From G963663615 sp963663615 (lineage in GTDB: Bacteria; Bacteroidota; Ignavibacteria; Ignavibacteriales; Melioribacteraceae), in contig OY760517.1 of the NCBI GenBank assembly GCA_963663615.1, positions 682,001 through 746,000 on the forward strand: a stretch of 64,000 nucleotides of DNA. The letters are read 5' to 3'. Position 1 is the stretch's first letter. Each line of letters opens with the position of its first letter. Under the pieces are notes generated by a model. That model was not told where the DNA came from, ran no database searches, and saw only the letters and a program-made list of their open reading frames with translations. The translations under genes and the position numbers were made by a program. Below, one piece after another: positions 16,847-25,372 of the stretch.

Positions 16847-17341
16847 CTATTCCTTTATTTTTCTTGCCGACGAAAAGTCATCAAGATTATAATTAATATC
16901 AGTAAGAGGTTGTTTTAGACGTGTAACGGTAACATCTGCCCTATGGAAAAAATCTTCGGCAAGAGTATCATGATAGTCTGAAAAAATAACTATTTCACGA
17001 ATGCCAGCCCCAATTAAGGCTTTAGCACAGTTTGTACACGGCATATTGGTAACATAAGCTGTTGCACCGGTAGTGTTAATTCCGTTTTGGGCACATTGTA
17101 AAATAGCGTTCATTTCGGCATGAATAGTGCGAACACAGTGGTTGTCAACAATAAGGCAGCCAACATCCTCGCAATGGTCATCACCTGGAATTGACCCGTT
17201 ATAGCCGGTACTTAATATTTTTTTATCTTTAACGAGAACACACCCGCAGTGCATTCTTGGACAGGTTGCTCTTTCGGAAACAAGCATTGCCAGCTTAAGA
17301 AAATACTCATTCCATGCTGGACGCTTTTTTATTTCATTCAT
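16847..17341 (-). CDS. dCMP deaminase
   Basis: 164 residues. It deaminates dCMP to dUMP for thymidylate synthesis. Zinc site: HAEMNAILQCA, with the catalytic Glu, and PCTNCAKALIGAGI with the two Cys ligands. The upstream segment ERATCPRMHCGCVLVKDKKIL supplies the extra His/Cys residues found in the ComEB/dCMP deaminase subfamily and absent from cytidine deaminases. It lies upstream of ppk1 on the same strand with a 10-base gap. Confidence 0.95.
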   Translation of the reverse strand: MNEIKKRPAWNEYFLKLAMLVSERATCPRMHCGCVLVKDKKILSTGYNGSIPGDDHCEDVGCLIVDNHCVRTIHAEMNAILQCAQNGINTTGATAYVTNMPCTNCAKALIGAGIREIVIFSDYHDTLAEDFFHRADVTVTRLKQPLTDINYNLDDFSSARKIKE

Positions 17342-17418
17342 TATTACCCCAAAATTTTAAAACTGAAGAACCAAATTTAACAATAAATTAACTTGGTGTA
17401 AATGTTCTGATGTTAAGT

Positions 17419-18234
17419 TTACATTTTATTAAGAGCAGATTTACATATTTCTGCATTCTTTTTATCGCCTAAAGCTTTGTAGGTATCGAGTGCACGAAGC
17501 AGGTAGTTTTTGGCATCCTTGGCTTTGTTAAGGCGTATCGAAATTTTCCCGGCAAGGAAAAGGGCATCGGCAGTAGCAGCAGGATTTGAATCAAGCTTAT
17601 AAAGCTCAAGAGCTTTTTTAATTTTGCTATCTGCTTTAGCAAATTCCGCTTCCTCAAAATATAACCATGCCAGATGGTAAGTTACAAATCCATGCAGGGA
17701 AACATCATCGTCATACTTGCTGCTATTCTCTTCAATAAATCCCAGTTCCTTTTTGTAGGATCTGCCAAGCTTATATTTTGAAATTGCTGTAACAGTTAAT
17801 TTTTCAATATCTATTGCATCTTCCCTAAAACGGGGAATATTTTTTAGTAAATGTAATGCTGCTTCAAACTTGCCAAGTTCAAACATAACCTTTGATTTTT
17901 CAAACTTTAGGAAATTTGTTTTTTCAGGTGAAAGTTTAACAGCAATATCAAACCATCTGTTTGCTTCAATATAGTTCTCTTCGAGGTAATTATTTCTGTA
18001 TAACTGTATGGCAGTTTCGGTTTTTTGTTCTATCAGGTCACCCAAACTAAATTGTTCGTAGGCAAGTTTCAGGTTTTTTATTGCACCATTTCGGTTGTTT
18101 GATTTCGAAAACCTATTTGCCATGTTAATGTAATCATTACCATTTTTCATATAAAGCGAGTTATTGCCAGCATCATTTCCTGCACTACATGCATATATAA
18201 TAAGCATAAATGCTATGTATAAAAGTTTTTTCAT
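17419..18234 (-). CDS. Lipoprotein with TPR-like repeats, Mla operon
   Basis: 271 residues. The lipoprotein signal is MKKLLYIAFMLIIYAC, with Cys16 as the probable lipidation site. The mature part is helical and matches tetratricopeptide-type pairs, for example AIKNLKLAYEQFSLGD, EANRWFDIAVKLSPEKTN, ALHLLKNIPRF, and the last pair DAKNYLLRALDTYKALGDKKNAEIC. Its start shares a base with the stop of the mlaD-like gene, so it belongs to the MCE transport operon. It could be an envelope scaffold or lipid-carrying partner; no MlaC- or MlaB-like gene is present. The role is inferred from position. Confidence 0.75.
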   Translation of the reverse strand: MKKLLYIAFMLIIYACSAGNDAGNNSLYMKNGNDYINMANRFSKSNNRNGAIKNLKLAYEQFSLGDLIEQKTETAIQLYRNNYLEENYIEANRWFDIAVKLSPEKTNFLKFEKSKVMFELGKFEAALHLLKNIPRFREDAIDIEKLTVTAISKYKLGRSYKKELGFIEENSSKYDDDVSLHGFVTYHLAWLYFEEAEFAKADSKIKKALELYKLDSNPAATADALFLAGKISIRLNKAKDAKNYLLRALDTYKALGDKKNAEICKSALNKM

Positions 18235-19280
18235 TACTTTATCCTCGGTCTGTCAGGTTTTACTTGCTCTTGGGTATCAATACCCGGTGCTATAAGTGGA
18301 TTATTATTTATACCGTTAATTGATTTATCCAGTTCGTTTAGTGTATTGTTTAATTTGAACAGGATTAACTGTATTTGCATTTGTTGTGTATTAAGGAATT
18401 TTGCAAACTCGGTATGCTCGTTCAATAACGTATCGGCACCTTTTATAATTTTAGACATTGGATTAATTATTTCATCGCCATCCGGGTCGAGAAGTTTAAA
18501 TAATAACGAGTCAGGATTTTTATAATTGTTAATCAGGGTATCTGCATTAAGGAGTACATTGGTAAGTACACCTGCCGTATTATCCAATTTATCGGCAAGG
18601 TTATCAATTTCGGTAAGAACCTTGCGGGTGTCGCTATCCTTATCCTCAACTTCATTTCGGACCGCATTTGTTAGGAAAACTATATTCCGGGAGACTTTAA
18701 TAAGATCATCACTAAGGTGGTTAAGTTTTTTAACTGTGGAAAGGAGCAGTTTTTCATCCTTGTATTCACGATTAAGGTCGATTAGCATAGTATTAAGGTT
18801 AGAAAGAAGTGAGTACACCAGTTCCTCGGAAAACTCAAGGTCATGTTCCTTTGCCAAATTTTGCCCCTCATCAAAATCTACTGATGGAATGTTTGATTCC
18901 GGTGGTAGTAATTCGCTTGATTTTTCAGGAACATGGTAAGATATTGAGCTTGCACCCGATAGGAAGTTAGTTGTCTTTTTCAATACCGAGTTCTTTTTTA
19001 TCAAATCCTTGTATTCATCATAAATAAATAAAGTAACATAAATCCGACTGTCATCTTCCATGTAAAAATCATTTATACGTCCAATTTTAAAACCCTTAAA
19101 AATAATTGGAGTTGAAGCACTTAAACCGGTAGCATCGTTAAACCGGGTATAAAATGTGTGCTTGTCGGTAAAGTATCTTCTGTCGATAGTAAGAAGACTC
19201 ATCATAACAAGAAGCGACAAAAATGCAATTGTTAAAAAAATTGTAACCAGGTATCCCGTATATTTCAGCTTTAGTTTCAT
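18234..19280 (-). CDS. MlaD/MCE-domain lipid-transport protein
   Basis: 348 residues. One N-terminal membrane anchor (LVTIFLTIAFLSLLVMMSLL) precedes an MCE domain in the periplasm: YTRFNDATGLSASTPIIFKGFKIGRIND, then YVTLFIYDEYKDLIKKNSV and FLSGASSISY. The remaining 200 residues form long coiled-coil helices (VKKLNHLSDDLIKVSRNIV; TEIDNLADKLDNTAGVLTNVL) ending in a Pro-rich tail. This is the layout of MCE proteins that form a hexameric tube for phospholipid transfer between membranes. It is the substrate-binding partner of the permease and ATPase encoded upstream. Confidence 0.9.
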   Translation of the reverse strand: MKLKLKYTGYLVTIFLTIAFLSLLVMMSLLTIDRRYFTDKHTFYTRFNDATGLSASTPIIFKGFKIGRINDFYMEDDSRIYVTLFIYDEYKDLIKKNSVLKKTTNFLSGASSISYHVPEKSSELLPPESNIPSVDFDEGQNLAKEHDLEFSEELVYSLLSNLNTMLIDLNREYKDEKLLLSTVKKLNHLSDDLIKVSRNIVFLTNAVRNEVEDKDSDTRKVLTEIDNLADKLDNTAGVLTNVLLNADTLINNYKNPDSLLFKLLDPDGDEIINPMSKIIKGADTLLNEHTEFAKFLNTQQMQIQLILFKLNNTLNELDKSINGINNNPLIAPGIDTQEQVKPDRPRIK

Positions 19281-19294
19281 TTACCCCTCACAGG

Positions 19295-19957
19295 TTATTT
19301 AACATAACCGCTGCTAATAACTTTTCCTTTATCGAGTGTTACACTATAATTAACCAAATCATTTAATTTTTCGGAATTCCTGTTCAAGAGAATAATAAGC
19401 TTGTCGTTATCAAGGAATTCCTCGCAATATTTTATTAAAGTTTTATGATTTTTTCTTTCAAGATTATCAAATGGTTCCTGTAAAATCAAAACTTTTGGTT
19501 CCATTAATATAGCCCTGAAAAAAACTATCATTTTTGTTTCATCCATCGTTAATTCTGATGGTCTCTTAAATTTCAGATTATCGAGTTTGTTGGTTTCAAG
19601 GCAATTATCAATTAACCCGTGAACTTCATTATCCGAATGGTCGTAATACTTATGTTCAAGGGCAAGCTTAATGTTTTCGTATATATTAAGATTGGATATT
19701 AGTCCACCCGACTGAAATACAAAACTTGTTGGTGGGTTTCCAACAGTACGTTTATACTTGTCGATATTAATATTATCCAGTTCAATTTTACCCTTTTCTG
19801 GAAAAAGGATACCAGCTAACAGTTTAATAAAAACAGTTTTGCCTGCACCTTTTTCACCATCAATTTTGGCAAATACCCCGTAAGGAATTGTTGTGCTCAA
19901 GTTATCAACAAAGTCATTATCCGAATAGTAATATGTCATATCTTTAATATTTAACAT
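19295..19957 (-). CDS. MlaF-like ABC ATPase with degenerate motifs
   Basis: 220 residues, in the position of MlaF. Walker A is intact (G34-EKGAGK-T41) and the Q-loop is FQSGG (Q82). The signature motif LSGGQ is replaced by ELTMDE (135-140). Walker B reads VLILQEP, with Gln160 in place of the usual Asp but Glu161 kept. The switch segment reads LLNRNSE without its His. The frame is intact and flanked by coupled genes, so this is divergence rather than decay. It may hydrolyse ATP poorly, bind ATP without turnover, or depend on another subunit. Membership of the Mla operon is clear. Confidence 0.85.
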   Translation of the reverse strand: MLNIKDMTYYYSDNDFVDNLSTTIPYGVFAKIDGEKGAGKTVFIKLLAGILFPEKGKIELDNINIDKYKRTVGNPPTSFVFQSGGLISNLNIYENIKLALEHKYYDHSDNEVHGLIDNCLETNKLDNLKFKRPSELTMDETKMIVFFRAILMEPKVLILQEPFDNLERKNHKTLIKYCEEFLDNDKLIILLNRNSEKLNDLVNYSVTLDKGKVISSGYVK

Positions 19958-19961
19958 ATAA

Positions 19962-20744
19962 TTAAAATATATAAAAAACTGTAGTTATAAATACATCAGC
20001 CAATATTATTAATCCAAGAATGTGCACAACAGCCCTTGAGGTTCTTTGTGGTACTTCAGTACTGGCGTATTCAACCCTTAAACCATGGAAACAGGAAATA
20101 GAGGCAATTAGAAATCCAAACACAATAGATTTTAGTAAACTTACAAATATATCGAGGAAAGTTAACTCGGCGGCAAGCTTGTCAATAAAATCGAGTGGTG
20201 AAAGGTCGAAGAAGAACTGAAAGAAAACAGCAGAGCTAAGAAAAGAAAAGAAATTAAAAAATATTGCAAGTGGTATCATTGAAAATACTACTGCCAAAAT
20301 ACGTGGCAACACAAGGTATTTTTCAGGTGGAATACCCATTGAGTAGAGTGCATCAATTTCCTTATTTATAACCATATTACCCAATTCGGTAGTAATTGCT
20401 GTACCTGACCGTGCTATAATTATTACTGCCGGCAGAAAACTGGCAAGTTCGCGGGTAATTGCAGATACAAGAGCCATAAAAACAATTGATGAATTGCCAA
20501 CATTATAGAAAAGTGTATTGAGCTGAATAATAATTATACCCGAAATAACAATAGCATTTAGAATTACAAGTCCTGCTGCATCCACCCCGGTGAAAAGTAT
20601 TTGTCTTTTTAATACAAAATAATTAAGCTTTTCGCCTTTCAGGTAATTAATAAATTCCGAAAAGATGCTGTACAAAAAATTTATTAAATAATTTGTATTA
20701 TTGAACCATTTTCCCATAAGATGTTTTGTTAATACAGGAATCAT
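19962..20744 (-). CDS. MlaE-family permease
   Basis: 260 residues with about five membrane segments. MlaE-type features are the elbow helix before FTGVDAAGLVILNAIVISG, the conserved cytoplasmic segment PAVIIIARSGTAITTELGNMVINKEIDAL(YSMGIPPEKYLVLPRI) and the later IFVSLLKSIVFGFLIASISCFHGLRVEYAS. It is the inner-membrane channel of the MCE phospholipid transporter and the first gene of the operon mlaE-mlaF-mlaD-lipoprotein. The next gene starts 4 bases after its stop. Confidence 0.93.
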   Translation of the reverse strand: MIPVLTKHLMGKWFNNTNYLINFLYSIFSEFINYLKGEKLNYFVLKRQILFTGVDAAGLVILNAIVISGIIIIQLNTLFYNVGNSSIVFMALVSAITRELASFLPAVIIIARSGTAITTELGNMVINKEIDALYSMGIPPEKYLVLPRILAVVFSMIPLAIFFNFFSFLSSAVFFQFFFDLSPLDFIDKLAAELTFLDIFVSLLKSIVFGFLIASISCFHGLRVEYASTEVPQRTSRAVVHILGLIILADVFITTVFYIF

Positions 20745-21147
20745 CAGAATAGCCTTTTGGGTTTAAGGTTAAAAAATGTGCTTAACAATTTAGCTAATTA
20801 AAGAAAATTAAATTTATTATTTCTCATTTGATAAAATTATTGATGAAATGCTAAAGTTTTTTTGTATCTTTATTAGTTACAATCAGGAAATTCGTTTAGC
20901 AAAGTACATATTAGCGTTTTGTAGCAAAAAATATTACAACTTTTTACAATTTACTGTTTCATTAAGAAAATTTTGATTGTGATATATTTCAATATAATAA
21001 TTTATTTAATTTATTTTGAGCAAAAATTTAATTGATTACCGCAAGCATATTCTTTACAAGGCATTAAAAATTTGTTTACATTAGAAGTATAAATTAGATA
21101 ATTAGGGAAAATTAAAATAAATCAGGAATAATATAGAGGATTTATCT
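20745..21147. other. Intergenic region between divergent mlaE and ompA-like genes
   Basis: 403 AT-rich bases. I see no gene or relic. The only element I can point to is a probable promoter for the porin gene at 21075-21102. Confidence 0.5.
21075..21102 (+). promoter_or_regulatory. Probable ompA-like promoter
   Basis: TTTACA and GATAAT are separated by 16 bases, 46 bases before the ATG. An AGAGGA ribosome-binding site follows near 21134. Confidence 0.4.
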
Positions 21148-22275
21148 ATGAAGAAACTATTATATGCTTTTCTAGCTCTACTTTTCGCATCATCCTTGTC
21201 TGCACAAGTTTATCTTGACACCTGGAAAGTTGGTTTCGGTTTATCATACCCGCGTTTGGTAAATACTGGACTATCCGCAGAAATTGTTAATGTTGGCGGA
21301 TATGGATCATTGCAGTATAATGTATCAGAACATACAACTTTCAGAGGAAAGTTGGCGGCAAATTATTTTATGAACAAAAGCGTTGTTGTTGGTGGTGTAA
21401 CTTATGAACCAAGCACTCTCGCTTTTGGTGGTGATGTAGATCTATTATACTCATTCACTCCTTGCGAAGTAGCTTCTCCATATTTACTGGTAGGTGTTGG
21501 TGGACAGTTATTCAGCACAAGTGAAGCAGTAAGTGGTGACGAAGATATGGCTTTCGATTTTGAGCTTAATTATGGTCTTGGTGTATATTGGAACCTTGAT
21601 GAAGATTGGGCACTTAATGCTGAAGTTGGTCTTCATGTACTTCCTACTGAAGGTTTTGACGGTGACATTAGAACTAACCCAGGCTCTTCTTTCTTTGGTG
21701 GTCCTTGGGATTCTTATGTTAACATGAGTCTTGGACTTCTTTATGCATTCGATAAAGGCGAAAAATCAAAACTTTGCGAACTTTATACTGGGGTTGTTGC
21801 CGATGCAAAAATTGACTATGACAAAATTGAAAACATAGTTAAAAAATATATACCTAAAGAAGTTGTAAAAGAAGTTGTTGTTGAAAAACAGGTTGCTGCT
21901 GATCATACTGAAAAAGCTCCTGCTGCTTACTCAAACAATAACTGGGTACTTGTTGGTGTTAATTTCGACTTTAACAGTTCAAAACTAACTCCTGAATCTT
22001 ATCCAATTCTTTTCCATGCTCTTCAGGTTCTTCTTCAGAATCCTGATATGGAAGTTGAAATTCAGGGTCATACTGATAACATCGGTTCTGAAAAATATAA
22101 TTTGAAAGTTTCAAAAGACCGTGCTGAAAAAGTTAAAGGTTACCTTGTAGCAAAAGGTGTTGATGCTTCCAGACTTAAAGTTGTAGGTTATGGCGAAACT
22201 ATGCCAATGGCTGATAACAAAACAGCTGCTGGCAGAGCAATCAACAGACGAATTGAATTTAAGGTTATGAAATAA
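21148..22275 (+). CDS. OmpA-family outer-membrane protein
   Basis: 375 residues. Signal peptide MKKLLYAFLALLFASSLSAQ. Residues 20-210 form a beta-barrel (YLDTWKVGFGLSYP; YGLGVYWNLDEDWALNAEVGL; SYVNMSLGLLYAF). A Lys/Val linker (KYIPKEVVKEVVVEK) leads to a C-terminal OmpA domain: FDFNSSKLTPES, then EIQGHTDNIGSEKYNLKVSKDRA and VVGYGE, which binds peptidoglycan through the conserved Asp and Arg. It has its own promoter and a strong terminator, consistent with an abundant monocistronic porin. Confidence 0.93.
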   Translation: MKKLLYAFLALLFASSLSAQVYLDTWKVGFGLSYPRLVNTGLSAEIVNVGGYGSLQYNVSEHTTFRGKLAANYFMNKSVVVGGVTYEPSTLAFGGDVDLLYSFTPCEVASPYLLVGVGGQLFSTSEAVSGDEDMAFDFELNYGLGVYWNLDEDWALNAEVGLHVLPTEGFDGDIRTNPGSSFFGGPWDSYVNMSLGLLYAFDKGEKSKLCELYTGVVADAKIDYDKIENIVKKYIPKEVVKEVVVEKQVAADHTEKAPAAYSNNNWVLVGVNFDFNSSKLTPESYPILFHALQVLLQNPDMEVEIQGHTDNIGSEKYNLKVSKDRAEKVKGYLVAKGVDASRLKVVGYGETMPMADNKTAAGRAINRRIEFKVMK

Positions 22276-22284
22276 AAATTTTCG

Positions 22285-22310
22285 AAAGGGGCTTTAAGCC
22301 CCTTTTTTTT
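22285..22310 (+). terminator. Terminator of ompA-like gene
   Basis: aaaggggctt / aagccccttt arms followed by eight or more T residues. Confidence 0.9.
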
Positions 22311-22417
22311 TATATACCAATTAGCTATATTTTATACAAAAGTTTAAGAATCCTTTAATTTTATCCGGGAGATAAATAAGGAATATGAGAATATTAGAAA
22401 TCAATATTATAGGAGCC

Positions 22418-22448
22418 CCTCTGCGACTGCGGTCAAAGAGGATTTTTT
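22418..22448 (+). promoter_or_regulatory. pyrR leader hairpin covering the ribosome-binding site
   Basis: Stem cctct (22418-22422) pairs with agagg (22437-22441), with an inner gac/gtc stem and a tgcg loop, followed by six T residues. It looks like a terminator. The 3' arm AGAGGA (22437-22442) is also the ribosome-binding site for the pyrR ATG at 22453. A ccggga loop inside ttatc/gataa arms at about 22361-22375 matches the CNGNGA core of PyrR-binding loops, but only loosely. Attenuation or translational control of the pyr operon by PyrR is plausible. Confidence 0.5.
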
Positions 22449-22452
22449 GTAT

Positions 22453-23001
22453 ATGAACATAAAAGCAACTTTAATTGACGCTGAAATGATGGATCGGACC
22501 GTTACCAGATTAGCTCATGAAATTATTGAGCGAAATAAAGGTTCAGAAAACATTGCAATAATTGGTATGAGAACAAGGGGCGAATTCCTTGGCAACCGCG
22601 TTTATGAAAAAATTAAAGGCATCGAAAAAAGTGATGTGCCTTATGGCGTTTTGGATATTACCCTTTACAGGGACGATTTCAGAACCCGACTTACACAACC
22701 TGAAATTTCGGTTACTGATATTACTTTCGATATCAGCGATAAAGATATTATCCTTTGTGATGATGTACTTTATACCGGCAGAACTGTACGTGCTGCTCTT
22801 GATGCACTAATGGATCTTGGCAGACCTAAAACTATTCAGTTTTGTGTGCTTGTTGACAGAGGGCATAGAGAAATGCCTATTAGGGCTGATTTCGTAGGAA
22901 AGAATATTCCTACTTCTATTAACGAGGAAGTTAAAGTTAGAATGAGTGAGATTGATGGTGAAGATGCCGTTTATCTTGTTGATGTTACAGATGATAAGTA
23001 A
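22453..23001 (+). CDS. pyrR: Pyr operon regulator / uracil phosphoribosyltransferase
   Basis: 182 residues from the ATG at 22453; an in-frame TTG six bases earlier is rejected because AGAGGA is spaced for the ATG. It is a PRTase-fold protein with the PRPP loop IILCDDVLYTGRTVRAALDAL and the PyrR signature CVLVDRGHREMPIRADFVGKN. PyrR binds pyr leader RNA when UMP is high and can have weak uracil phosphoribosyltransferase activity. It heads the operon pyrR-pyrB-pyrC and is preceded by a hairpin leader it may act on. Confidence 0.95.
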   Translation: MNIKATLIDAEMMDRTVTRLAHEIIERNKGSENIAIIGMRTRGEFLGNRVYEKIKGIEKSDVPYGVLDITLYRDDFRTRLTQPEISVTDITFDISDKDIILCDDVLYTGRTVRAALDALMDLGRPKTIQFCVLVDRGHREMPIRADFVGKNIPTSINEEVKVRMSEIDGEDAVYLVDVTDDK

Positions 23002-23012
23002 GAGAGAGGATT

Positions 23013-23933
23013 ATGCCGCTTAGTAGTAAACATTTGCTGGGACTTCAAGGAGTACCCAAAGAAGATTTGATCAATATTCTTGATACTGCAACAACTTTCA
23101 GAGAAATTCTGGAAAGACCTATTAAAAAAGTGCCTACACTTAAAGGTAAAACGGTTGTAAATATGTTTTATGAAAATTCAACTCGTACCCGTATTTCTTT
23201 TGAGGTGGCTGAAAAAAGACTTAGTGCCGATACTATTAACTTTTCCAAATCGGGTAGTGCCACTGCAAAAGGCGAATCCTTTAAGGATACTGTTAAAAAT
23301 ATTGAGGCTATGAAAGTTGATATGATTGTAGTTAGGCATGAATCTGCCGGTGTACCACAATACCTTACTCAAATATCCGACTGTAATATTGTTAATGCCG
23401 GGGATGGAAGACACGAACATCCTACCCAAGCTCTTCTCGATATCTATTCAATTCGTGAAAAACTTGGTAAAATTGAAGGACTTAAAGTTTGTATTGTTGG
23501 AGATATTTCTCATAGCCGGGTAGCTCTTTCAAATATTTATGGTCTTAAGACTCTTGGAGCCGAAGTTTCACTTTGCGGTCCGGCTACCATGATACCTAAA
23601 GATATTGAAAAACTTGGTGTTAAGGTTGTTCACGATATAAATACCGCAATTGCAGAAAATGATGTACTTAATGTTTTAAGGATACAACTCGAAAGAAAAG
23701 CTGGTGTTAATATTCCAACCTTAAGGGAATACCACAATTATTTTGGTGTTACCCGTGAAAGAATTGAAGATAACAACAAGGATATTCTTATATTGCATCC
23801 GGGACCAATTAACAGAGGTGTTGAGCTTTCAAGTGAAGTTGCTGATGGTCCTTATCAGATAATTCTTGATCAGGTTACAAACGGTGTGGCTATCAGGATG
23901 TCTGTACTTTATTTACTTGGTACAATGAACTAA
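23013..23933 (+). CDS. pyrB: Aspartate carbamoyltransferase catalytic subunit
   Basis: 306 residues. It makes carbamoyl-aspartate in UMP synthesis. The carbamoyl phosphate motif is FYENSTRTRISFEVAEKRL. Other catalytic segments are VVRHESAGVPQYL, GDGRHEHPTQALLDIYSI, VGDISHSRVALSNI and ILHPGPINRGVELS. It starts 12 bases after pyrR and is followed by pyrC 15 bases later. No pyrI regulatory subunit gene is present. Confidence 0.97.
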   Translation: MPLSSKHLLGLQGVPKEDLINILDTATTFREILERPIKKVPTLKGKTVVNMFYENSTRTRISFEVAEKRLSADTINFSKSGSATAKGESFKDTVKNIEAMKVDMIVVRHESAGVPQYLTQISDCNIVNAGDGRHEHPTQALLDIYSIREKLGKIEGLKVCIVGDISHSRVALSNIYGLKTLGAEVSLCGPATMIPKDIEKLGVKVVHDINTAIAENDVLNVLRIQLERKAGVNIPTLREYHNYFGVTRERIEDNNKDILILHPGPINRGVELSSEVADGPYQIILDQVTNGVAIRMSVLYLLGTMN

Positions 23934-23948
23934 TTTAACAGGTGAAAG

Positions 23949-25238
23949 ATGAAATTACTTATTAAAAATACAACTATTGTTAATCCCGAACAGGAGTTAA
24001 ACGAAGTATCCGATATCCTGATTGAGGATGGAGTAATTAAAAAAATTGGTGGTGTTACCGCCGCCGAGGAAAAAGAGTGCAAGGTTATTGACCATGAAGG
24101 AATGGTTACCGCACCTGGCTTTTTTGATATGCATGTTCATTTAAGAGAGCCCGGCAGAGAGGATAAGGAAACTGTAAAAACTGGATGTAACGCAGCTGCT
24201 GCAGGCGGTTTTACCGGTGTTGCTTGTATGCCTAACACAACCCCAAGTATTGATTCGGCGGAAACAGTACGTTTTATTCTTGATAAAGCCAAAGGTCATT
24301 TGGTTGATGTTTCTCCAATTGGTGCTGTTACAAAAAATAGGGAAGGTGAAGCACTTGCACCAATGTCAGAACTATATGAAGCCGGTGTGAAAGCCTTTTC
24401 GGATGATGGTACTGCTGTAAAAACCGCATTTGTACTTAAAAGTGCATTTGAATATGCTTCCATGTTCGATGCTCCTATTATTGAACATTGCGAAGATGAA
24501 ACACTTGCCGATGGTGCAATGAATGAAGGTGAGGTTTCAACAATGCTTGGACTTCCACCATTGCCTTCTGTTTCCGAAGATTTGATTGTTATGCGTGATA
24601 TACAGATGGCTGAATATACTGGTGGTAAAATACATATTGCTCATATCAGTACAAAAGGTGCTGTTGAGCTGGTAAGAGCTGCAAAGGCTAAAGGCGTTAA
24701 AATTACTGCCGAAGTAACTCCGCATCATTTTACTCTTACTGATGAAGCATTAAAAATGTATGATACCAACTACAAAATGAGTCCGCCGTTGCGTAATGCC
24801 GAAGATGTTGCTGCAATTATTGAAGGACTAAAGGACGGTACAATTGATGCTATTGCGAGTGACCATGCCCCCCATACTCTTGAAGAAAAAGAGCGTGAAT
24901 TTATTTATGCACCTAATGGTATTTTGGGTCTTGAAACTATGCTTGGGCTAACAACAAACGAGCTTCTTCACAAGGGGCATATTACTCTTGAACGCATGGT
25001 TGAATTGCTTGCAATTAACCCAAGAAAAATAATGAATATACCTGTACCGCAAATTAAGGTTGGTGAGGTAGCAAACCTTACTGTGTTCCGGAAAGATGAA
25101 ATTTGGACTGTAGATGTTAAACAGTTTAAATCAAAATCAAGAAACTCCCCGTTTGATAAAAAGCTTCTTAATGGTAAACCTGCTCTTGCAATTAACAAGG
25201 GTGTAATGTTCTACGAAGACAAATTTACCAATATATAG
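23949..25238 (+). CDS. pyrC: Dihydroorotase
   Basis: 429 residues, class I dihydroorotase length. It cyclises carbamoyl-aspartate to dihydroorotate. The metal site reads GFFDMHVHLREPGREDKET, with the HxH pair and the substrate Arg. Later ligands are IIEHCEDE and IHIAHISTKGAVELV, and the catalytic Asp is in AIASDHAPH. The C-terminus closes the split beta-domain (KVGEVANLTVF). It is the last gene of the pyr operon; a hairpin follows. It is directly downstream of pyrB, as in many bacteria where the two proteins form a complex. Confidence 0.97.
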   Translation: MKLLIKNTTIVNPEQELNEVSDILIEDGVIKKIGGVTAAEEKECKVIDHEGMVTAPGFFDMHVHLREPGREDKETVKTGCNAAAAGGFTGVACMPNTTPSIDSAETVRFILDKAKGHLVDVSPIGAVTKNREGEALAPMSELYEAGVKAFSDDGTAVKTAFVLKSAFEYASMFDAPIIEHCEDETLADGAMNEGEVSTMLGLPPLPSVSEDLIVMRDIQMAEYTGGKIHIAHISTKGAVELVRAAKAKGVKITAEVTPHHFTLTDEALKMYDTNYKMSPPLRNAEDVAAIIEGLKDGTIDAIASDHAPHTLEEKEREFIYAPNGILGLETMLGLTTNELLHKGHITLERMVELLAINPRKIMNIPVPQIKVGEVANLTVFRKDEIWTVDVKQFKSKSRNSPFDKKLLNGKPALAINKGVMFYEDKFTNI

Positions 25239-25247
25239 TTTTAGTAA

Positions 25248-25279
25248 AGTGTCCACTACTGTATAGTATGTCGGACACT
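25248..25279 (+). terminator. Hairpin after pyrC
   Basis: agtgtcc / ggacact arms enclose a partly paired loop (ctact / agtatg), and ctactttttag follows 9 bases after the pyrC stop. Confidence 0.55.
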
Positions 25280-25372
25280 CTACTTTTTAGAACCCCCAAA
25301 ATAGCCTGTTATCAAAGTTTATTGATGGCATCGTATTTGATGATGTTATAGAAAAAACATGTGGAGTTAAAA

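Noticed and set aside
20745..21147. Hidden small gene between mlaE and the ompA-like gene
   Set aside because: No frame with a plausible start, ribosome-binding site and non-random sequence was found in this AT-rich gap.
22361..22375. Confident call of a PyrR-binding loop at ccggga
   Set aside because: Only the loop core fits; the closing pairs do not match the Firmicutes consensus, so I keep it as a remark.
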